This document shows positions 61,901-64,000 of a stretch of DNA of 64,000 nucleotides, in pieces. The stretch comes from Roseburia sp. 831b. Lineage in GTDB: Bacteria; Bacillota; Clostridia; Lachnospirales; Lachnospiraceae. Where the stretch lies: contig NZ_CP135162.1 of the NCBI RefSeq assembly GCF_001940165.2, positions 2,810,001 through 2,874,000 of the forward strand. Direction: 5' to 3'. Within the stretch, counting starts at the first letter, position 1. Each line of letters begins with the position of its first letter. The position numbers and the translations under genes were made by a program. The notes under the pieces are model-generated. The model was not told where the DNA came from. It worked only from the letters and a program-made list of their open reading frames with translations, and did no database searches.

Positions 61901-62203
61901 TCTGTATTCTGTATCTCCCTAAAAGCAGGAGGAACCGGTTTGAATCTGACGGCAGCAGACATTGTCATTCACTATGATCCATGGTGGAACGTTGCAGTCC
62001 AGAACCAGGCGACAGACCGTGCACACCGAATCGGACAAAAGAACATTGTCACTGTATATAAGCTCGTTTCCGAGGGAACGATAGAAGAGAAGATTGTTCA
62101 GATTCAGGAAAAGAAAAAACATCTTGCCGAGCAGGTCTTAGAGGGCGATGGGATGGATTCCGTATCCTTCACAAAAGAAGAGATTATGCAGCTCCTTGGA
62201 TAA
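58901..62203 (+). CDS. SWIM-domain SNF2-family ATPase
   Basis: About 1100 residues. A SWIM zinc finger (CECDAFYHYNGLCKHC) lies near 75-95, a middle region is poorly conserved (SNF2_N-associated), and the ATPase begins near 640 with DDMGLGKT, IDEAQYIKN, LTGTPIENRLSELWSIFDYL and GTGLNLTAADIVIHYDPWWN, ending QATDRAHRIGQ. It is a double-stranded DNA translocase of the RapA/HepA-like group; its role in Firmicutes is unsettled. GTG 58901 or ATG 58907 fit AAGGAGG better than the ATG at 58871, which precedes it. Confidence 0.9.
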   Translation: MTMFSLSDIREEAFPATFRKGKDYYEKGAVREFSYEIYTVEDLPVADLTARVDGSTGNSYQVNATVDEEFGDIQSFSCECDAFYHYNGLCKHCVAALIMYINRRTPKDILMARGAKSLSEREESGEIDAPHETTNGLKNVLNQYALRANTVYLLPETIYGKVEVEPYFEMDYGYARVEFKVGIDHKYVLKNISSFLQSIHQNERVHYGKKLDFYHNMHAFSKQAQKVISFLKQMDDDKKRQSQYHAYYAYSGGYERTMELDALGIDRFFAAMGTEPFFATLGSCPEERYQISEEYRVPKLTLRGGSDGAYVILEDLNLINGQEHYYFYEDGIIYRSKPELKGKVSDFFDFLTRQIGNECFIGTEELPMFCRDLLPLVRETFDVNAEGFDESLYVPPKPEFELYLDRKKNDLVGAKLMAVYGDSKYNVLLKIQPGEVRDVSEELRMKSLVEPYFNQMDQNQSLFMLAKDEDMLYQLVSGGLQRLSRYMTIYTSQGFQALKVVGSPSVSVGVNLKSDLLELNIESGEMSSDELAYLLSKYDRKKKYIRLKNGDFLDVAEDGVSLLAEISEDLHLSETNLKKGKVIVPKYRAMYLDASLKNMNLLTVEKNKEFKAMVRNMKTIEDSDYEVSDSLKGIMRSYQKNGFMWLKTLRENGFGGILADDMGLGKTLQVISLLLAEEEEYKAGEKEKKRSLIVCPASLVYNWQKEVERFAPSLETVMVTGSASERKDIIKGTKEGQVLITSYDLLKRDVEHYKDLVFAIQVIDEAQYIKNAGTQAAKGVKQITAAFKLALTGTPIENRLSELWSIFDYLMPGFLYTYQKFREEIEIPIMTNQDENKMERLQRMIRPFILRRLKGDVLKDLPEKLEENVFAKLEGEQKELYQAHVQHMHQMLDNKSDAEFKSEKFQILAELTKLRQLCCDPALLFEDYPGGSAKSDMCMELIENAVNGGHKVLLFSQFTTMLDRLCDRLGKSGISYYKLTGSVNKEKRMQMVENFNKDDTSVFCISLKAGGTGLNLTAADIVIHYDPWWNVAVQNQATDRAHRIGQKNIVTVYKLVSEGTIEEKIVQIQEKKKHLAEQVLEGDGMDSVSFTKEEIMQLLG

Positions 62204-62259
62204 ATTTTTGCAGAAGTAAGATTGTGCAAAAAAAGATACAAAAAGATGGCAGAATTTAA

Positions 62260-62288
62260 TTGACAATGATTCTCAAATAACGTATAGT
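62260..62288 (+). promoter_or_regulatory. mntP promoter with Fur-like box
   Basis: TTGACA (62260-62265) and TATAGT (62283-62288), spacer 17 bp. The 7-1-7 dyad TGACAAT-G-ATTCTCA (62261-62275) fits the Fur family pattern TGATAAT-N-ATTATCA with one change per arm and covers the -35 and spacer. Confidence 0.72.
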
Positions 62289-62302
62289 TAAGAAACATTG
62301 AA

Positions 62303-62446
62303 TATACACCTGTGGGTGTATACAAAAGCTGCCACATGGCTGGCAGCCATCATATTCCGTGAGGGAGTAGTTCGCGTAAAACGTGATTTGTCAACATACC
62401 GGCGACCGATGGAAGTTTCTATCAGGGGACCTGGCAAATCTTAAAG
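62303..62446 (+). promoter_or_regulatory. yybP-ykoY (Mn2+) riboswitch leader
   Basis: After two small hairpins (TATACACC / GGTGTATA at 62303-62322; GCTGCC / GGCAGC at 62328-62347) comes GAGGGAGTAGTTCGCG (about 62362) and GTCAACATACCGG, features of the Mn-sensing yybP-ykoY class. The class is often found upstream of mntP, as here. Mn2+ binding should prevent the downstream terminator. Confidence 0.78.
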
Positions 62447-62449
62447 AAT

Positions 62450-62513
62450 GAGACTCATGTATGCATTGAGGACAGGGAGACTGGATTTTTTGCATACATC
62501 GAGTCTCTTTTTT
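62450..62513 (+). terminator. Riboswitch-controlled terminator
   Basis: GAGACTCATGTATGCA pairs with TGCATACATCGAGTCTC (one bulge), then six T, 30 bases before mntP. This is the expression platform. Confidence 0.87.
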
Positions 62514-62542
62514 CATGTAGACAAAGGAAAAGGAGAAAAAAT

Positions 62543-63127
62543 ATGTCGCTATTTATTGTATTATTTTTAATGGGAGTCGGGCTTTCCATGGACGCATTTG
62601 CGGTATCCGTCTGTAAGGGCCTTGCGATGCGCAAGGTAAACAAAAAACAGGCAATTGTCATCGGTTTATTTTTCGGAGGATTTCAGGCATTGATGCCACT
62701 GCTTGGCTGGTCACTGGGCATTCAGTTTGAGCAGTATATCACAAGTATTGACCATTGGATTGCCTTTATTTTACTTGGATTTATTGGTGGAAAAATGATT
62801 GTGGAAGCAGTAAAACCAGATGATGAATCCGTAGAAGTAAAAGAGATGGACCCACCACTCAACATCAAGGAAATGTTTGTGCTTGCGATTGCAACCAGCA
62901 TTGATGCGCTGGCGGTTGGTATTACATTTGCATTTTTGGATTACCCAATTGTGGAATCAATTATTATTATCGGCATAACTACATTTGTAATTTCAATCAT
63001 CGGTGTTTATATTGGTAACTTCTTCGGCAGCAAATATAAGCAGAAAGCGGAACTTGCCGGCGGTATCATTTTAGTACTGCTCGGTGTTAAAATTTTATTA
63101 GAGCATCTTGGTGTGCTCGCATTTTAG
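62543..63127 (+). CDS. mntP: Manganese exporter MntP
   Basis: 194 residues, six membrane segments in two repeats: MGVGLSMDAFAVSVCKGLAM and IATSIDALAVGITFAFL both carry the conserved Asp of the MntP (DUF204) family. Exports Mn2+ under excess. RBS AAAGGAG. Controlled by the leader above. Confidence 0.95.
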   Translation: MSLFIVLFLMGVGLSMDAFAVSVCKGLAMRKVNKKQAIVIGLFFGGFQALMPLLGWSLGIQFEQYITSIDHWIAFILLGFIGGKMIVEAVKPDDESVEVKEMDPPLNIKEMFVLAIATSIDALAVGITFAFLDYPIVESIIIIGITTFVISIIGVYIGNFFGSKYKQKAELAGGIILVLLGVKILLEHLGVLAF

Positions 63128-63138
63128 GAGGAAAGACG

Positions 63139-64000
63139 ATGTTACAAATTGGAAAAGCAATTCTTTTTTTGGTAATCGGATTTGTATTTTTGATTAAGGG
63201 AGCAGACTTTTTCGTGGAAGGAAGTTCTTCTGTTGCAAAGAAGCTGCGCGTGCCATCCATTATTATCGGTCTTACGATTGTGGCAATGGGGACAAGCCTG
63301 CCGGAATGTGCGGTCAGTGTGACGGCTTCCATCACCAACAACAATTCACTGGCAATCAGTAATGCGGTTGGCTCTAATATTTTTAACCTGATGGTGGTAT
63401 GTGGGTTCTGTGCCGTGTTTACGCCACTTACCGTTACTGCAAGCACAATGAAAAAAGAATTTCCATTTTCCGTCATCTGTGCGTTGCTGTTATTGGTTCT
63501 TGGATTCTTTGGAATGACGCTGGGACATATCGATGGTGTGATTCTGATTGTATTCTTCGCAGGATTTTTATTCTGGATGATTAAATCTGCACAAAAAGCC
63601 CGCTCTATTAACCCGGAAGCGGAATTGGATGACGAAATTGTTGTGGATGAAGCAGAAGATATCAAAATTCTTCCGGTTTGGCGCTGCATCATTTACATTA
63701 TCGGTGGAGCAATTGCGATTGCAATCGGTGGAGATCTGGTTGTCGACGGCGCATCTGTTGTGGCAGCAGCATTAGGACTCAGCCAGACCTTGATTGGGCT
63801 TACCGTCGTTGCACTCGGAACCAGCCTGCCAGAGCTTGTAACCTCCATCGTCGCTGCAAAGAAAGATGAAGTCGATATGGCGCTTGGTAATGTGATCGGT
63901 TCCAATATCTTTAATATTCTTTTTGTGCTCGGTATTGCGGCGACAATCAGTCCGGTCGAATTCATCACAGAAAATATCATTGATATTGTGATTCTGGTTG
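63139..64000 (+). CDS. Calcium/sodium antiporter (CaCA family), 3' end outside window
   Basis: The frame from ATG 63139 (AGGAGG upstream) runs open to the window edge, about 287 residues visible. Two alpha-repeats are seen: GTSLPECAVSVTASI with SNAVGSNIFNLM and GTSLPELVTSIVAA with GNVIGSNIFNILF. This is the YrbG/CaxA type of cation exchanger. Eleven bases after mntP, so it shares the Mn-riboswitch transcript and may move Mn2+ or Ca2+. Confidence 0.92.
   Translation, partial: MLQIGKAILFLVIGFVFLIKGADFFVEGSSSVAKKLRVPSIIIGLTIVAMGTSLPECAVSVTASITNNNSLAISNAVGSNIFNLMVVCGFCAVFTPLTVTASTMKKEFPFSVICALLLLVLGFFGMTLGHIDGVILIVFFAGFLFWMIKSAQKARSINPEAELDDEIVVDEAEDIKILPVWRCIIYIIGGAIAIAIGGDLVVDGASVVAAALGLSQTLIGLTVVALGTSLPELVTSIVAAKKDEVDMALGNVIGSNIFNILFVLGIAATISPVEFITENIIDIVILV

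Noticed and set aside
58901..62203. SNF2 ATPase as part of a defence system
   Set aside because: No methyltransferase, nuclease or other defence partner is adjacent; the SWIM-SNF2 form is common as a lone housekeeping gene in Firmicutes.

Overview
The window looks like a piece of a Lachnospiraceae (Clostridia, Firmicutes) chromosome. The DNA is AT-rich, with strong AGGAGG-type ribosome binding sites and some TTG/GTG starts. There is a T-box leader on tyrS, an nadABC-niaR operon, PadR/HAAS regulator modules, and many proteins of the kind found in gut anaerobes. I cannot fix the genus from sequence alone.

Layout. 1-1833: the 3' part of a 23S rRNA gene, then tRNA-Asn, tRNA-Glu and two identical tRNA-Cys genes; no 5S gene is visible. 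2-4.4 kb: a PadR/HAAS module and a membrane protein with a repeated Q/N-rich tail. 4.7-8.6 kb: de novo NAD synthesis (nadA, nadB, nadC) with its repressor niaR and a palindromic operator. 8.7-10.7 kb: an OhrR-type peroxide sensor, a thioredoxin-reductase-like flavoprotein lacking the NADPH motifs, and thioredoxin. 10.7-16.4 kb: an AraC regulator, a heterodimeric ABC exporter and a second PadR/HAAS module. 16.6-18.5 kb: a two-gene type II restriction-modification system. 18.6-20.3 kb: tyrS with its T-box leader, followed by a 345-bp giant inverted repeat. 20.7-30 kb: a HAD phosphatase, a glycerol-3-phosphate type ABC importer, a lysophospholipase with a UMF1 transporter, and an AIM24 protein. 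30.5-35 kb: a K+ channel, a MerR/YbjQ pair and a large surface lipoprotein. 35-41.9 kb: small enzymes, an anion permease, glycerophosphodiesterase, Nudix, two GNATs and an M55 peptidase. 41.9-49.4 kb: a Ser/Thr kinase and an HTH protein separated by an IS110 element, two membrane-associated proteins of unknown role, a GNAT and an IS1182 element. 49.4-58.7 kb: an acetyltransferase, then pstSCAB-phoU, a Na/Pi cotransporter and a PhoB/PhoR pair. 58.9-64 kb: a SWIM-SNF2 ATPase, then a Mn riboswitch leader before mntP and a CaCA exchanger cut by the window end.

The main theme is phosphate. Five promoters (upstream of the ugp-like operon, the lysophospholipase, glpQ, pstS and the Na/Pi cotransporter) share one architecture. 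Each has TTTACA-like repeats about 11 bp apart, the last starting 15 bp before the start of a -10 box. With phoB/phoR in the same window this predicts a local Pho regulon. Its genes would hydrolyse (lyso)phospholipids and glycerophosphodiesters, import glycerol-3-phosphate or related molecules, and import phosphate by two routes. PstS itself appears circularly permuted.

Other points of interest are the giant hairpin element beside tyrS, the OhrR-flavoprotein-thioredoxin redox module, an IS110 element that may carry a bridge RNA, and several dispersed palindromic repeats. All calls come from reading the sequence; no database search was run.
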